From: Pseudomonadota bacterium
GTDB lineage: Bacteria > Pseudomonadota > Alphaproteobacteria > Caulobacterales > Caulobacteraceae
DNA: 64,000 nt
Assembly (NCBI GenBank): GCA_023451375.1
Contig: JAEXZS010000078.1
Coordinates: 1-64,000 of the forward strand
Direction of reading: 5' to 3'
In this document: in pieces, positions 1 to 8,045 of the stretch
Layout: every line of letters begins with the position of its first letter
Numbering within the stretch: position 1 is the first letter of the stretch
The notes under the pieces: generated by a model
Databases searched by the model: none
Told to the model about the DNA's origin: nothing
What the model saw: the letters and a program-made list of their open reading frames with translations, nothing else
Translations under genes and position numbers: made by a program

Positions 1-46
1 CGGCGACGAGCGTCAGCCAGGGAACGAAGCGGGCGGACGGACGCAT
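1..46 (-). CDS. 5' end of an exported or membrane protein (cut by window edge)
   Basis: Only the first 15 codons are in the window, reading MRPSARFVPWLTLVA. The arginine followed by a hydrophobic run looks like the start of a signal peptide or first membrane helix. A strong ribosome binding site (AGGGAGG) lies about 7 nt before the ATG at 46. The start is 40 nt downstream of the kinase-like gene on the same strand, so the two are probably co-transcribed. Function cannot be judged from this fragment. Confidence 0.55.
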   Translation of the reverse strand, partial: MRPSARFVPWLTLVA

Positions 47-86
47 TCGCGCCTCCCTGCGGCGTGCCTTGCGGCGAGGTGGTCCC

Positions 87-1304
87 TTAGGCCCCGCCCG
101 GGCGGTCGGCGTCAAGGGGCGCGCGCCGGCGCGTCGCGCTCAGCGTCTCGCCCAGGGCGTCCCCCAGCGCGTCGGGATCGAGCGGCTTGGACAGGCGCGC
201 GGCGAAGCCGGCGGCCTTGATCCGGCGGTGTTCCAGCTCGCCGAGGGCGCAGGTCAGGGCCACGACCGGCTTGCCAAACAGCAGCGGGTCGCCGTCCAGC
301 CTGGCCTTCAGCGCCAGGCCTCGATCCGGCGCTCGGGCGAGGTCGAGGACCAGGAGATCGGGATCCAGGTCGCGGGCCAGGGGCAAACCCGCTTGCGGCG
401 TGCGGACGGCGTGGAGACGGCCGCCGCCCTCCGTGACGACGCGGCGGATCACGCCGAGATCGGTCAACGCCGCGCCGACCACCAGCACCTCGGCGCCCGA
501 CAGCCGCGCCGACGCGCCCGCAGCGGCCGCCGGCAGCCGCAGGGACAGGGCTCCGCCGACGTTCGACAGCGACCCGCCCAGACCCTCGACCAGCCTCTGG
601 GCGGCGGCGAGACCCAGGCGAGGGATCAGGCGGCCGTCGGCGTCGAGGCCGTCGTGGGGCTCGGGCGACGGGCCCGGCGGAAGGCTGTCGCCGCGCAGGA
701 TCAGCCTCACCGTCTCGCCGTCCCGGCCGACCTCGATGCGCGCCGCGCCGCCCGCGGGGGCGTGTCGGACGGCGTCGGCGACGAGGCCTCTCAGGACGCC
801 GCCCAGCACCTCGGGGTCGGCCATGACGACCAAGCCGGCGGCGGGAGGAGAACAGGCCAGGGCGACGCCGGCGGCCTCGGCCCGGCGGGCCAGGGCGTCG
901 CAGGCCCGCTGGGCCGCCAGCCGCAGGTCGATGCGCTGCGATGGACGGTAGGAGGCGGTCCGGCCTGCGGCGACGAACTCGGCCGCGTCGTCGATCAGGG
1001 CCGTCAGCTCCGCGGCGGCCTTCTCGATCTCGCGCAGGCCTTCCGCGGCGCGCGCCGGCGAATCATGCGCGGCGGAGCCCGCGTGGCCCAGCACGTCGAC
1101 CAAGGGCGCGCGCAGTTCGCGCATCAGGGCCAGGACGAAGGCGGAGCGACTGTCGTTCAGGGCGGCCAGGCGGATCCGTTCCCGCTCACAGGCCTGCAGC
1201 GCGTGTTCCAGCGCGGCGGCGCGGGGGTCCGGCGCGGACGGCGCGGGGTCGCGCCGGCGAACCGGATCAGATCGAAGAAGGGTTTCCCACGCGGCACGGA
1301 TCAT
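87..1304 (-). CDS. Degenerate histidine kinase-receiver protein (pseudokinase)
   Basis: This 405-residue soluble protein has the layout of a hybrid sensor kinase: a short coiled N-terminus (about 28-55), a DHp-like helix (55-75), an ATPase-like region (130-257) and a receiver-like domain (272-388). The DHp motif reads MRELRAPL, so Arg62 replaces the phospho-acceptor histidine. The N-box asparagine is replaced (LVADAVRHA, 174-182) and the usual DxGxG loop reads GDSLPPG. The receiver keeps the phospho-acceptor-like Asp321 (LLVLD) and Lys373 (SKPLD) but lacks the acidic pair after its first strand. It is therefore unlikely to autophosphorylate and may be a scaffold or allosteric partner, as known for divergent Caulobacter kinases such as DivL; that role is inference. 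The start at 1304 has GGGAG 8 nt upstream. Confidence 0.8.
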   Translation of the reverse strand: MIRAAWETLLRSDPVRRRDPAPSAPDPRAAALEHALQACERERIRLAALNDSRSAFVLALMRELRAPLVDVLGHAGSAAHDSPARAAEGLREIEKAAAELTALIDDAAEFVAAGRTASYRPSQRIDLRLAAQRACDALARRAEAAGVALACSPPAAGLVVMADPEVLGGVLRGLVADAVRHAPAGGAARIEVGRDGETVRLILRGDSLPPGPSPEPHDGLDADGRLIPRLGLAAAQRLVEGLGGSLSNVGGALSLRLPAAAAGASARLSGAEVLVVGAALTDLGVIRRVVTEGGGRLHAVRTPQAGLPLARDLDPDLLVLDLARAPDRGLALKARLDGDPLLFGKPVVALTCALGELEHRRIKAAGFAARLSKPLDPDALGDALGETLSATRRRAPLDADRPGGA

Positions 1305-1374
1305 CGCAGCACTCCCGAGCGCAGGCTTGCACCCGGAAGTTGCTATCTAGTGAATTCGCGCCTTGTGGTTGTGG

Positions 1375-2343
1375 TCAGCCCTCGCCTTCGGCGGCGGTTT
1401 CGGCCTTGCGGCGCGGGGCGCGGCGACGCGGAGCGGGTTCGCCCTCGCCGTCGGTTCCGGCTTGCGGCGCGGGCGGGGCCGAGGATCGGGTCAGGAAGCC
1501 GGGCAGCGCGGTCGGCTCGGCGTCGTCGTCGCGAGCGGCCGGGCGACGGCCGCGACGGGCAGGCTTTTCGGCCGCGGCCGCGGTGTCGGCCTCGATCGGC
1601 GCGGTTGCGGCCGGAGCGGCCTCTTGCGTCGGGACCTGGACGGCCGCCGTTTCGTCGGAGCCGCCGTCGGACGGACCCGCTGCGGACGGGCCGGTTTCGG
1701 ACGGGTCGGCTTCGGCCGCCCCGCCTTCGGTCTGGGTCTCGAAGCGGCGGTTGCGTTCCTCGCGGCGGCGCTCCCAGCGTTCGCGACGGCTCTCGCGGCG
1801 ACCCCCGTCGCCCTCGGCCCGGGGCTCGCGCTCCTCGCCGCCTTCGCGGTTCTGCTCTCGATCCCGGTTCGGGTCGCGGTTCTGATCCCGGTCGCGCGGC
1901 GGGTCGCGGTCGCGCTGCTCGGCGCGTTCGGCGCGTTCGGCCGCGTCCTGGGCCTGGCGCTCGGCGGCCTGCTGGGCGGCCAGGAAGGCGGCGGCCTGGG
2001 CGCCGGACTCGTCCTCGAAATCGATGTCGAAGCCCTGGTTCGACAGTTCGCGCGCGGCGATGTCGGAGAAGGACCGCTGCGGCTGCAGCGCCCTCAGGAC
2101 CCGGTAATAGTGTTCGGCGTGCTGCTGGTAGTTCTCGGCCAGCACCCGGTCGCCGGACGAAGCGGCGTCGCGGGCCAGCTGCTGATAGCGCTCATAGACG
2201 GTCTGGGCGTTGCCCCGGACCTTGATGTTTTCGGGTCCCTGGGAATCCCACGAGCGATTGGGATTGGCGTTGTTCGCGTTGTTCGCCCCCGCCTTGTTGC
2301 GGTTGCGCCCACGCTGACGCTTCATGCCCTTGAAATCTCTCAT
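1375..2343 (-). CDS. DUF4167 domain-containing protein
   Basis: This 322-residue protein starts with a very basic segment (MKRQRGRNRNK, from residue 7) and an Asn-rich stretch. The conserved DUF4167 block follows at about residues 32-90, with NAQTVYERYQQLARDA and a helix rich in Gln, His and Tyr. The remaining two thirds are low complexity: Arg/Asp/Glu/Gln-rich (about 130-200), then Ala/Glu/Pro/Thr-rich, ending in another basic patch. The family is common in alphaproteobacteria and often sits near prmC; here prmC is about 18 kb away. The basic ends suggest RNA or ribosome association, but no function is established. An internal ATG at 2325 (MKRQRGR) is an alternative start. Confidence 0.85.
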   Translation of the reverse strand: MRDFKGMKRQRGRNRNKAGANNANNANPNRSWDSQGPENIKVRGNAQTVYERYQQLARDAASSGDRVLAENYQQHAEHYYRVLRALQPQRSFSDIAARELSNQGFDIDFEDESGAQAAAFLAAQQAAERQAQDAAERAERAEQRDRDPPRDRDQNRDPNRDREQNREGGEEREPRAEGDGGRRESRRERWERRREERNRRFETQTEGGAAEADPSETGPSAAGPSDGGSDETAAVQVPTQEAAPAATAPIEADTAAAAEKPARRGRRPAARDDDAEPTALPGFLTRSSAPPAPQAGTDGEGEPAPRRRAPRRKAETAAEGEG

Positions 2344-2701
2344 TCGCGCTACCGTGTGCAGGGAGAAGCCGGATCGTCAGAGCCGGGTCCGTCCGTTTCG
2401 TCGTTCCGTTTCGCTCGGGGCCGATCCCCGATTGTCGATGTGTCCGGAATGCCGTCGTCGCCCCCATGGTGCGCCGATCCTTGCGGGACCGGCCGTCATG
2501 TCGGCTCAAGCCGCGAACAGCCGGGCACAGGCCCGTAAAGCTGCGTTTGAGTGGGAGACAATGATGACTTAGCGTGTGCGAAGGCGGTTTCCAAGGGGTA
2601 TTCGACGATTGATCGTCGCGCCTGCGTCAAACCGCTGCGCTTTGCCGTTCCGCGCCTCGTGCGTTAGGCAGACGGCGAGAGTGGTTGAAAGGCGTGACTT
2701 C
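2344..2701. other. Divergent intergenic region between DUF4167 and the sqdB-like gene
   Basis: This 358-bp gap separates two divergently transcribed genes and must contain both promoters. I see no convincing coding sequence and no tRNA. It holds a 16-bp palindrome at 2603-2618 (listed separately). No clear sigma-70 hexamer pair stands out. Confidence 0.5.
2603..2618. promoter_or_regulatory. 16-bp palindrome upstream of the sqdB-like gene, possible operator
   Basis: The sequence CGACGAT-TG-ATCGTCG has perfect 7-bp arms around a 2-bp centre. It lies 84 bp before the ATG at 2702, where a dimeric regulator could bind. The bound protein is unknown, and a chance palindrome cannot be excluded. Confidence 0.3.
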
Positions 2702-3931
2702 ATGCGGGTTCTTGTTCTGGGCGGCGACGGTTTCTGCGGCTGGCCCACGGCGCTGCACCTGTCGGCCCGCGGGTGGGACGTGACGATCGTCGACAATCTG
2801 AGCCGGCGGAACATCGACAACGAGCTGGAGGTCCAGTCGCTGACGCCGATCCGCACCATGGGCGAGCGGATCAAGGCGTGGAAGGCCGTCTCGGGCCGCG
2901 AGATCGGCTTCGTCAACATGACGATCGGCAAGGAGTTCGACCGGCTGGTCGCCCTGATCCGCGACTTCGCCCCCGACAGCGTGGTGCATTTCGCCGAGCA
3001 GCGCGCCGCGCCCTATTCGATGAAGTCGGCGCGGCACAAGCTCTACACCGTCGACAACAATCTGAACGCCACCAACCACCTGCTGGCGGCCATCGTCGAG
3101 AGCGGACTGGACGTGCACCTGGCGCACCTGGGGACGATGGGAGTCTATGGCTACGGCACCGCCGGCCTGCGCATCCCCGAGGGCTATCTCAAGGTGACGG
3201 TGGAGACCGACCACGGTCCGGCCGAGCAGGAGATACTGTTCCCGCCGAACCCGGGCAGCATCTATCACATGACCAAGACGCAGGACGCCCTGCTGTTCCA
3301 GTTCTACGCCCGCAACGACGGCCTGCGCATCACCGACCTGCACCAGGGCATCGTCTGGGGAACGCAGACGGAGGAGACCAAGCGGGACGATCGGCTGATC
3401 AACCGTTTCGACTATGACGGCGACTACGGCACGGTGCTGAACCGGTTTCTGATGCAGGCGGCGGTGGGCTATCCGCTGACGGTGCACGGATCGGGCGGCC
3501 AGACGCGGGCCTTCATCCACATCCAGGACACGGTGCGCTGTGTCGAGCTGGCGCTGAAGAACCCGCCCAAGCGCGGCGAGCGGGTCAAGATCCTGAACCA
3601 GATGACCGAGAGCCGCCGCGTGCGCGACCTGGCCGCCATGATCGCCGACAAGACCGGCGCCGTGATCCACAACGTGCCCAATCCGCGCCAGGAGGCGGAC
3701 GAGAACGAACTGGTCGTCGCCAATGACCAGTTCCGCGAGCTGGGGCTGAAGCCGATCACCCTGGCGCAGGGCTTGATGGAAGAGGTCAGCACCATCGCCC
3801 GCCGCTACGCCGACCGCGCCGACCTGGAGCGCGTGCCCTGCGTCTCGGCCTGGAACCTGGGGCGGGCGGAGGCGCTGAAGGAGGAAGCGCGGCCGTATCC
3901 CAAGTCCGCCAAGACCGTCCTGTCCGCCTGA
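2702..3931 (+). CDS. sqdB: UDP-sulfoquinovose synthase-like NAD-dependent sugar epimerase
   Basis: This 409-residue member of the extended SDR family carries the N-terminal NAD motif GGDGFCGWP (7-15), typical of SQD1/SqdB. These enzymes combine UDP-glucose and sulfite to make UDP-sulfoquinovose for sulfolipid headgroups. The catalytic residues line up as Thr145 in LGTMGVYG, Tyr188 in YHMTK and Lys192. Substrate-site stretches such as HFAEQRAAPYSMKS and the HQGIVWGTQTEET segment also fit the family. The ATG at 2702 is chosen because the protein then begins MRVLVLGGDG, as family members do; the reading frame is open upstream to about 2576. The sulfoquinovosyltransferase that would finish sulfolipid synthesis is not nearby, so use in another sulfosugar glycan remains possible. 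Confidence 0.85.
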   Translation: MRVLVLGGDGFCGWPTALHLSARGWDVTIVDNLSRRNIDNELEVQSLTPIRTMGERIKAWKAVSGREIGFVNMTIGKEFDRLVALIRDFAPDSVVHFAEQRAAPYSMKSARHKLYTVDNNLNATNHLLAAIVESGLDVHLAHLGTMGVYGYGTAGLRIPEGYLKVTVETDHGPAEQEILFPPNPGSIYHMTKTQDALLFQFYARNDGLRITDLHQGIVWGTQTEETKRDDRLINRFDYDGDYGTVLNRFLMQAAVGYPLTVHGSGGQTRAFIHIQDTVRCVELALKNPPKRGERVKILNQMTESRRVRDLAAMIADKTGAVIHNVPNPRQEADENELVVANDQFRELGLKPITLAQGLMEEVSTIARRYADRADLERVPCVSAWNLGRAEALKEEARPYPKSAKTVLSA

Positions 3932-3942
3932 GTTCCGAACCG

Positions 3943-4836
3943 ATGCCCGACGCCCGCCCCGCCCTGTCCCTGCTGGTCTTCGGCGGCGGCTATGTCGGCG
4001 CGGCGGCGGCGCGCGAGGCCTTGCGGCGCGGCGGCCGGGCCATCGCCACCTCCCGCGACCCGGAGCGGCGCCGGCGGCTGGAGGCGGCGGGCGTCACGGC
4101 CGTCGATCCGGCGGACACGGAGGCGCTGAAGCGGGGGCTGAACGAGGCGACGGCGGTGCTGACCACGGCGGCGCCCGACGCGCACGGCTGTCCGGCGCTG
4201 CGGACCCTGGCGCCGTTGGCGGCGGACGCCTGGCCGGACTGGATGGGCTATGTCTCTTCCACCAGCGTGTACGGCGACCGGGCCGGCGGCTGGGTGTTCG
4301 AGGACGGTCCGCTGAACGCCGCGACCCTGGAAGGCGCGCGCCGGGTGCGGGCCGAGCGCGACTGGCTGGACGGCGCGCGGGGCATGGGGCTGACGCTGCA
4401 GATCTTCCGCCTGCCGGGGATCTACGGGCCGGGGCGCAGCGTAGTCGATCGCCTACGGAACGGCACGGCGCGGCTGGTCCGCAAGCCTGAGCAGATCTTC
4501 AACCGCATCCATGTCGAGGACGTGGTCTCCGGCCTGTTCGCCTCGATGGATCGGCCCCGGCCCGGGGCGGCCTACAATCTGACCGACGACGAGCCCGCGC
4601 CGGCGCATGTGGTGATGGAATGGGCCGCCGCCCGCATGGGACTGCCCCGGCCGCCCGAGATCGAGCTGGACGACCCGGCCGTCACCGACGCCATGCGACG
4701 CTTCTACCTGGACTCCAAGCGGGTCTCGAACGCCCTGGCCAAGGCGGAGCTGGGCTGGCGACCGGCCTATCCGACCTATCGCGAGGGCCTGGAGGCCCTG
4801 CTGCGGGCGCCGCCGCCGCTGAGGCTGGCGGGGTGA
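3943..4836 (+). CDS. NAD(P)-dependent epimerase/dehydratase (YeeZ-like SDR)
   Basis: This 297-residue protein has an N-terminal nucleotide-binding motif (FGGGYVGAAAA), the active-site strand SSTSVYGD with the Ser/Tyr expected of an SDR, the segment FRLPGIYGPGRS and the late motif RIHVEDVV. The protein is shorter than classic UDP-sugar epimerases and matches YeeZ-type SDRs of unknown substrate. It starts 11 bp after the sulfoquinovose synthase-like gene on the same strand, so the two probably form an operon. That hints at sugar-nucleotide chemistry, but this is inference from context. Confidence 0.8.
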   Translation: MPDARPALSLLVFGGGYVGAAAAREALRRGGRAIATSRDPERRRRLEAAGVTAVDPADTEALKRGLNEATAVLTTAAPDAHGCPALRTLAPLAADAWPDWMGYVSSTSVYGDRAGGWVFEDGPLNAATLEGARRVRAERDWLDGARGMGLTLQIFRLPGIYGPGRSVVDRLRNGTARLVRKPEQIFNRIHVEDVVSGLFASMDRPRPGAAYNLTDDEPAPAHVVMEWAAARMGLPRPPEIELDDPAVTDAMRRFYLDSKRVSNALAKAELGWRPAYPTYREGLEALLRAPPPLRLAG

Positions 4837-4844
4837 CGTCCTAG

Positions 4845-4878
4845 TCCGTCATCCTCGGTCAAGCCCGACGATGACGGA
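4845..4878. repeat. GTCATCC-type inverted repeat between convergent genes, likely bidirectional terminator
   Basis: The arms TCCGTCATC (4845-4853) and GATGACGGA (4870-4878) are perfect complements around a short, partly pairing centre (CTCGGTCAAGCCCGAC). It lies between two convergent genes. The arm sequence matches the ends of the much larger hairpin at 49358-49521, so it belongs to a dispersed intergenic hairpin family. Terminator activity is inferred; no U-run follows. Confidence 0.55.
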
Positions 4879-4895
4879 AATCCAGAAGCGGGCCT

Positions 4896-5507
4896 TTAGA
4901 ACGGCAGCAGGTTGCGCTGGCGGCTGTAGCTCATGGTGCCGACGTTGGCGCCGAGGCGGAGGCCCACGCCGGTGCGGATTGGGGCCAGGACGATGCCGTC
5001 GGCCTGCTGGTAGTTCACGCCCAGGCCGGCGACCAGATAGGCCGAGCCCTCCACGCCGGGGTAGCGGCGGTAGATCATGTCGGGGTGGTACAGGCCATAG
5101 ACCAGGGTGAAGACGCGGCTGGCGTTGCCGCCCCAGTCCCAGCCGATCGAGGCGCCTTGCCAGAACACCTCCTGCGAGGCCGACAGGTCCTTCATGTGCA
5201 GGGCGCCGCGGCCGTAGCGGGCGCCGACGACGACGGCGCCGGAGCCCTCCTCGCCCGCGATATAGGCGGTGGGACGGTCGCCCTGGTCGGCGAAGACGCG
5301 CTCGATGGCGCCGCCGACCACCTCGGCCGCGATGCCCAGTTCGCGCGACCCCGCGGCGACCAGTTCGTCGAAGGTGTAGGCCTGGGCGTTCTGATCCGAG
5401 CGGATCGGATAGTTCGGATCGCGCGGCGGGGACGAGGCGCAGGCGCCCAGCGACGAGGCGCCGGCGGCGGTGGCGAGGCCCGACAGGATCAGTTGGCGGC
5501 GGTGCAT
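4896..5507 (-). CDS. DUF1134 family exported protein
   Basis: This 203-residue protein has an N-terminal signal sequence ending near LGACASS, so it may be a lipoprotein with Cys23 as the acylated residue. The mature part carries the DUF1134 signature: GEEGSGAVVVGARYGRGAL, then VFWQGASIGWDWGGN, RRYPGVEGSAYLVAG and PIRTGVGLRLGANVG near the end. The family is widespread in alphaproteobacteria and its biochemical role is unknown. Resemblance to the lipid-binding SYLF fold is sometimes suggested. It is transcribed towards the epimerase pair, with the GTCATCC hairpin between the two stops. Confidence 0.85.
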   Translation of the reverse strand: MHRRQLILSGLATAAGASSLGACASSPPRDPNYPIRSDQNAQAYTFDELVAAGSRELGIAAEVVGGAIERVFADQGDRPTAYIAGEEGSGAVVVGARYGRGALHMKDLSASQEVFWQGASIGWDWGGNASRVFTLVYGLYHPDMIYRRYPGVEGSAYLVAGLGVNYQQADGIVLAPIRTGVGLRLGANVGTMSYSRQRNLLPF

Positions 5508-5643
5508 TAAATCGGGCTCCTGGAGCGGCGAGAGGACGGCCGGCGTTCCCGCGCCGGGCTTTGCGACACCGTCCCCGACCTTTGCGGCAGCCTTGCGGCC
5601 CCAGGGTTAACGCAACCTTACGGAGGCTCCCGTCGGGTCAGGC

Positions 5644-6075
5644 TCAGTTGACCTTGGTCGGGCCCGCCGGCGAAGGGGGCAGGGGGGCGACGGGGACGCC
5701 GTCCTCCTTCAGCTTCCTGACCTCGGCGGGCGTGGCTTCGCCATAGATTGCGCGCTTCTCGGACCGGCCCTCGTGGATGTCGCGGGCTTCGCGGGCGAAG
5801 GCGTCGCCGACATAGTCGAAGTTGGCCTCGACGTGGGCGCGGACCTCGCGCGCCGCCTCCATCATCATGGTCTGCATCTTCGCCGCCATGTCGGGCGCGG
5901 CGACCTTCTTCGTGCCGCTGACGGCCGGGGCCATGATCGCCTTCTCGACCGCATGCGAGCCGCAGAACGGGCATTCGACCAGGCCGCGCGCCGCCTGGTC
6001 GTCATAGTCGGACGAGGAGCCGAACCAGGCCTCGAAGCCATGGCCGTGGTCACAGTTCAGGGCGTAGCGGATCAT
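5644..6075 (-). CDS. DUF1178 family protein
   Basis: This 143-residue cytoplasmic protein begins MIRYALNCDHGHGFEAWF, the diagnostic start of DUF1178. A CPFCGS motif (35-40) together with Cys8/His10 suggests a small zinc-binding site. The central region (60-80) is Met/Ala-rich and helical, and the end is Pro-rich. Its ATG overlaps the nitrilase stop by 4 nt (ATGA), so translation is probably coupled. The family occurs next to grxC and nitrilase genes in many alphaproteobacteria and has no assigned function. Confidence 0.85.
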   Translation of the reverse strand: MIRYALNCDHGHGFEAWFGSSSDYDDQAARGLVECPFCGSHAVEKAIMAPAVSGTKKVAAPDMAAKMQTMMMEAAREVRAHVEANFDYVGDAFAREARDIHEGRSEKRAIYGEATPAEVRKLKEDGVPVAPLPPSPAGPTKVN

Positions 6076-6911
6076 CGGGCGGGGACGAATTCGCGATCGT
6101 GGGTCAGGGAGGGAATGGCCGCGCGAGCCTTGGCCACGGCTTCCATGTCCAGTTTCGCGTGAAGAACGCAAGGCTCGTCGTGATCGGCCCGGGCGATGAT
6201 CTCGCCCCACGGACCGACGACGGTCGAGCGGCCCCAGGTGCGGCGGCCGTCCTCGTGCAGGCCGCCCTGGGCCGGGGCCAGGACGAAGGCGCCGGTCTCG
6301 ATGGCGCGGGCGCGCAGCAGGGTCTCCCAGTGCGCCTCGCCGGTCGGAGCGGTGAAGGCGGCGGGCACGGCGATCATCGACGCCCCCGACTGGGCCAGCT
6401 GGCGGTGCAGGTGCGGGAAGCGGATGTCGTAGCAGATGGTCAGGCCGAGCCGGCCCCAGGGCGTGTCGGCGACCGCGGCCCCGTCGCCGGGCCGGACCGT
6501 CGCGCTCTCGCGGTACCGCTCGCCGTTCGGAAGGTCGACGTCGAAGACGTGCAGCTTGTCGTACCGGGCGACGATCGCGCCGCCGGCGCCGACCAGCAGG
6601 GACCGGTTGGCGGCGCGCGCGTCGCCGTCGCGTCCCGAACGGACGATGGCTGAGCCGATCAGGAGCCACACGCCGAGTTCGGCCGCCAGACGGCGCAGGC
6701 CCAGGACGGCGACGTCCTCGTCCTCGCTGGCCAAGACGGTCGCGCGCCGGTCGCGGCGCTGCTCCAGCAGGTTGGTCCCTTCGGGGGTCAGGATGAACCT
6801 GGCCCCGCCCGCCGCCGCCTCGCGGATCAGAGGCGCGACGTGATCCAGCCCCGCCTTCGCCGTCGCCGGCGTGCGGGTCTGGACCAGGGCGATGTTGAGG
6901 ACGCCGGTCAC
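6072..6911 (-). CDS. Carbon-nitrogen hydrolase, NIT1/NIT2-like amidase
   Basis: This 279-residue nitrilase-superfamily enzyme has a complete catalytic triad: Glu44 in LTPEGTN, Lys119 in YDKLHVFDVDLP and Cys160 in TICYDIRFP. The DVDLPNGERYRES segment is typical of the Nit1/Nit2 branch, which includes omega-amidase and deaminated-glutathione amidase. It lies 4 nt after grxC and overlaps DUF1178. A link to glutathione repair is therefore attractive, but substrate preference cannot be read from sequence alone. Confidence 0.85.
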   Translation of the reverse strand: MTGVLNIALVQTRTPATAKAGLDHVAPLIREAAAGGARFILTPEGTNLLEQRRDRRATVLASEDEDVAVLGLRRLAAELGVWLLIGSAIVRSGRDGDARAANRSLLVGAGGAIVARYDKLHVFDVDLPNGERYRESATVRPGDGAAVADTPWGRLGLTICYDIRFPHLHRQLAQSGASMIAVPAAFTAPTGEAHWETLLRARAIETGAFVLAPAQGGLHEDGRRTWGRSTVVGPWGEIIARADHDEPCVLHAKLDMEAVAKARAAIPSLTHDREFVPAR

Positions 6912-6915
6912 CGGC

Positions 6916-7173
6916 TCAGGCGGCCAGCAGCGGGTCCAGCCGGCCTTCGCGGTCCAGGGCGTGGATGTCGTCGGAGCCGCCGACGTGCTTCCCGTCGATG
7001 AATATCTGCGGGAAGGTCATGCGTCCTCCGGACTTCTCGACCATCTCGGCCTTCTTCGCCGGATCGTTGGAGGCGACGATCTCGGTGTAGTCGACGCCCT
7101 TCTTCTTCAGCAGCGCCAGGGCGCTGTAGCAGTAGGGGCAACCGGGCTTGGTGTAGATGACGACGTCGGCCAA
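6916..7173 (-). CDS. grxC: Glutaredoxin 3
   Basis: This 85-residue glutaredoxin has the dithiol active site CPYC (12-15) preceded by IYTKPG, the cis-proline motif TFPQIFIDGKHVGG and the SDDIHALDREG helix that binds glutathione. It reduces protein disulfides and mixed disulfides using glutathione. It is the first gene of a three-gene operon with the nitrilase and DUF1178 genes and sits 77 bp downstream of the comF stop. Confidence 0.95.
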   Translation of the reverse strand: MADVVIYTKPGCPYCYSALALLKKKGVDYTEIVASNDPAKKAEMVEKSGGRMTFPQIFIDGKHVGGSDDIHALDREGRLDPLLAA

Positions 7174-7250
7174 TTCTCAGCTCCAAATTCAGGACGCCCC
7201 GAGCAGCGAGCCCCCGATCGTGACGGGGACGGCGAGCGTTAGGGCGCAAA

Positions 7251-8045
7251 CTAGATAGTCAGTCCCCGGGCGTTTTTCACCCGGGCGATCACGGCCAGGT
7301 CCACGGCCCTTGCCCCGGCGTCGACCAGGGCGCGGGCGCAGGCCTCTCCGGTCGCGCCCGTGGTCAACACGTCGTCGATCAGAAGGATGCGGCGACCCTT
7401 GATGCGTCGACGACCGGCCTCGGTGACGGCGAAGGCCTTTTTCACGTTCAGTCGCCGCCCGCGCCGGCTCTTGCCGCCCTGGCTGTCGGTGTGGGCGGTG
7501 CGGACCAGCGCGTCCGGGACGTAGTCGAGCTTGGCGGTCCTGGCCAGCGGCCGGGCGATCTCGGCGGCCTGGTTGAAGCGGCGCGACAGCAGGCGGAAAG
7601 GGTGCAGCGGCACGGGGGCGACCACGTCCGCCTCGGCCAGCAGGTCGGCGGCGGCCCGGCCGATCCAGCGGGCGAACAGGGGCGCGAACTGCTGCTGGTC
7701 GCCGTGCTTGTAGCGCAGGATCAGCCCGCGCGATGCCTCGTCATAGACGCAGGCCGCCCGCGCCCGGGCGAACAGATAGGGTTGGGCCAGGCAGGCGGCG
7801 CAGCGGTCCTCGGCGAAGGCGCCGCCGTCGTATTCGAACGCCGCGCCGCAGCCGTCGCACACCGGCGCCTCCAGAAAGGCGATGCGGCTCCAGGCGCCGG
7901 GCGTCAGGCCGGCGGCGGCCGTCGCCTCGCGGCTGTCGTGGGCCAGAGGCGGCAGGATCAGGTCGGCGGCGGACCGGCCCAGGTCGCGCGCGTGTCGAGC
8001 CGCCCCTTTCCAGGCGGCGCGCCAGACCCCATCCTGTGCGTCCAT
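7251..8045 (-). CDS. comF: ComF family phosphoribosyltransferase-like protein
   Basis: This 264-residue protein has an N-terminal zinc-finger-like region (CDGCGAAF, later CAAC) followed by a type I phosphoribosyltransferase fold. The PRPP loop reads RRILLIDDVLTTGAT, and the family motifs VVAPVPLHP and RRFNQA are present. ComF is needed for DNA uptake in competent bacteria, but in most proteobacteria the role is unclear. The ATG at 8045 is preceded by AGGAGGGGG at good spacing, which fixes the start. Its start codon overlaps that of the divergent methyltransferase, so its promoter must lie inside that gene. Confidence 0.88.
   Translation of the reverse strand: MDAQDGVWRAAWKGAARHARDLGRSAADLILPPLAHDSREATAAAGLTPGAWSRIAFLEAPVCDGCGAAFEYDGGAFAEDRCAACLAQPYLFARARAACVYDEASRGLILRYKHGDQQQFAPLFARWIGRAAADLLAEADVVAPVPLHPFRLLSRRFNQAAEIARPLARTAKLDYVPDALVRTAHTDSQGGKSRRGRRLNVKKAFAVTEAGRRRIKGRRILLIDDVLTTGATGEACARALVDAGARAVDLAVIARVKNARGLTI

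Noticed and set aside
1300..1330. GCACTC motif upstream of the pseudokinase as a half CIRCE
   Set aside because: The matching GAGTGC arm at 9-nt spacing is missing, so this is not an HrcA operator.
2324..2572. 82-codon plus-strand ORF in the gap upstream of the sqdB-like gene
   Set aside because: No ribosome binding site, no family resemblance, an overlap with the DUF4167 start, and Arg/Ser-rich composition. It is likely a chance frame.
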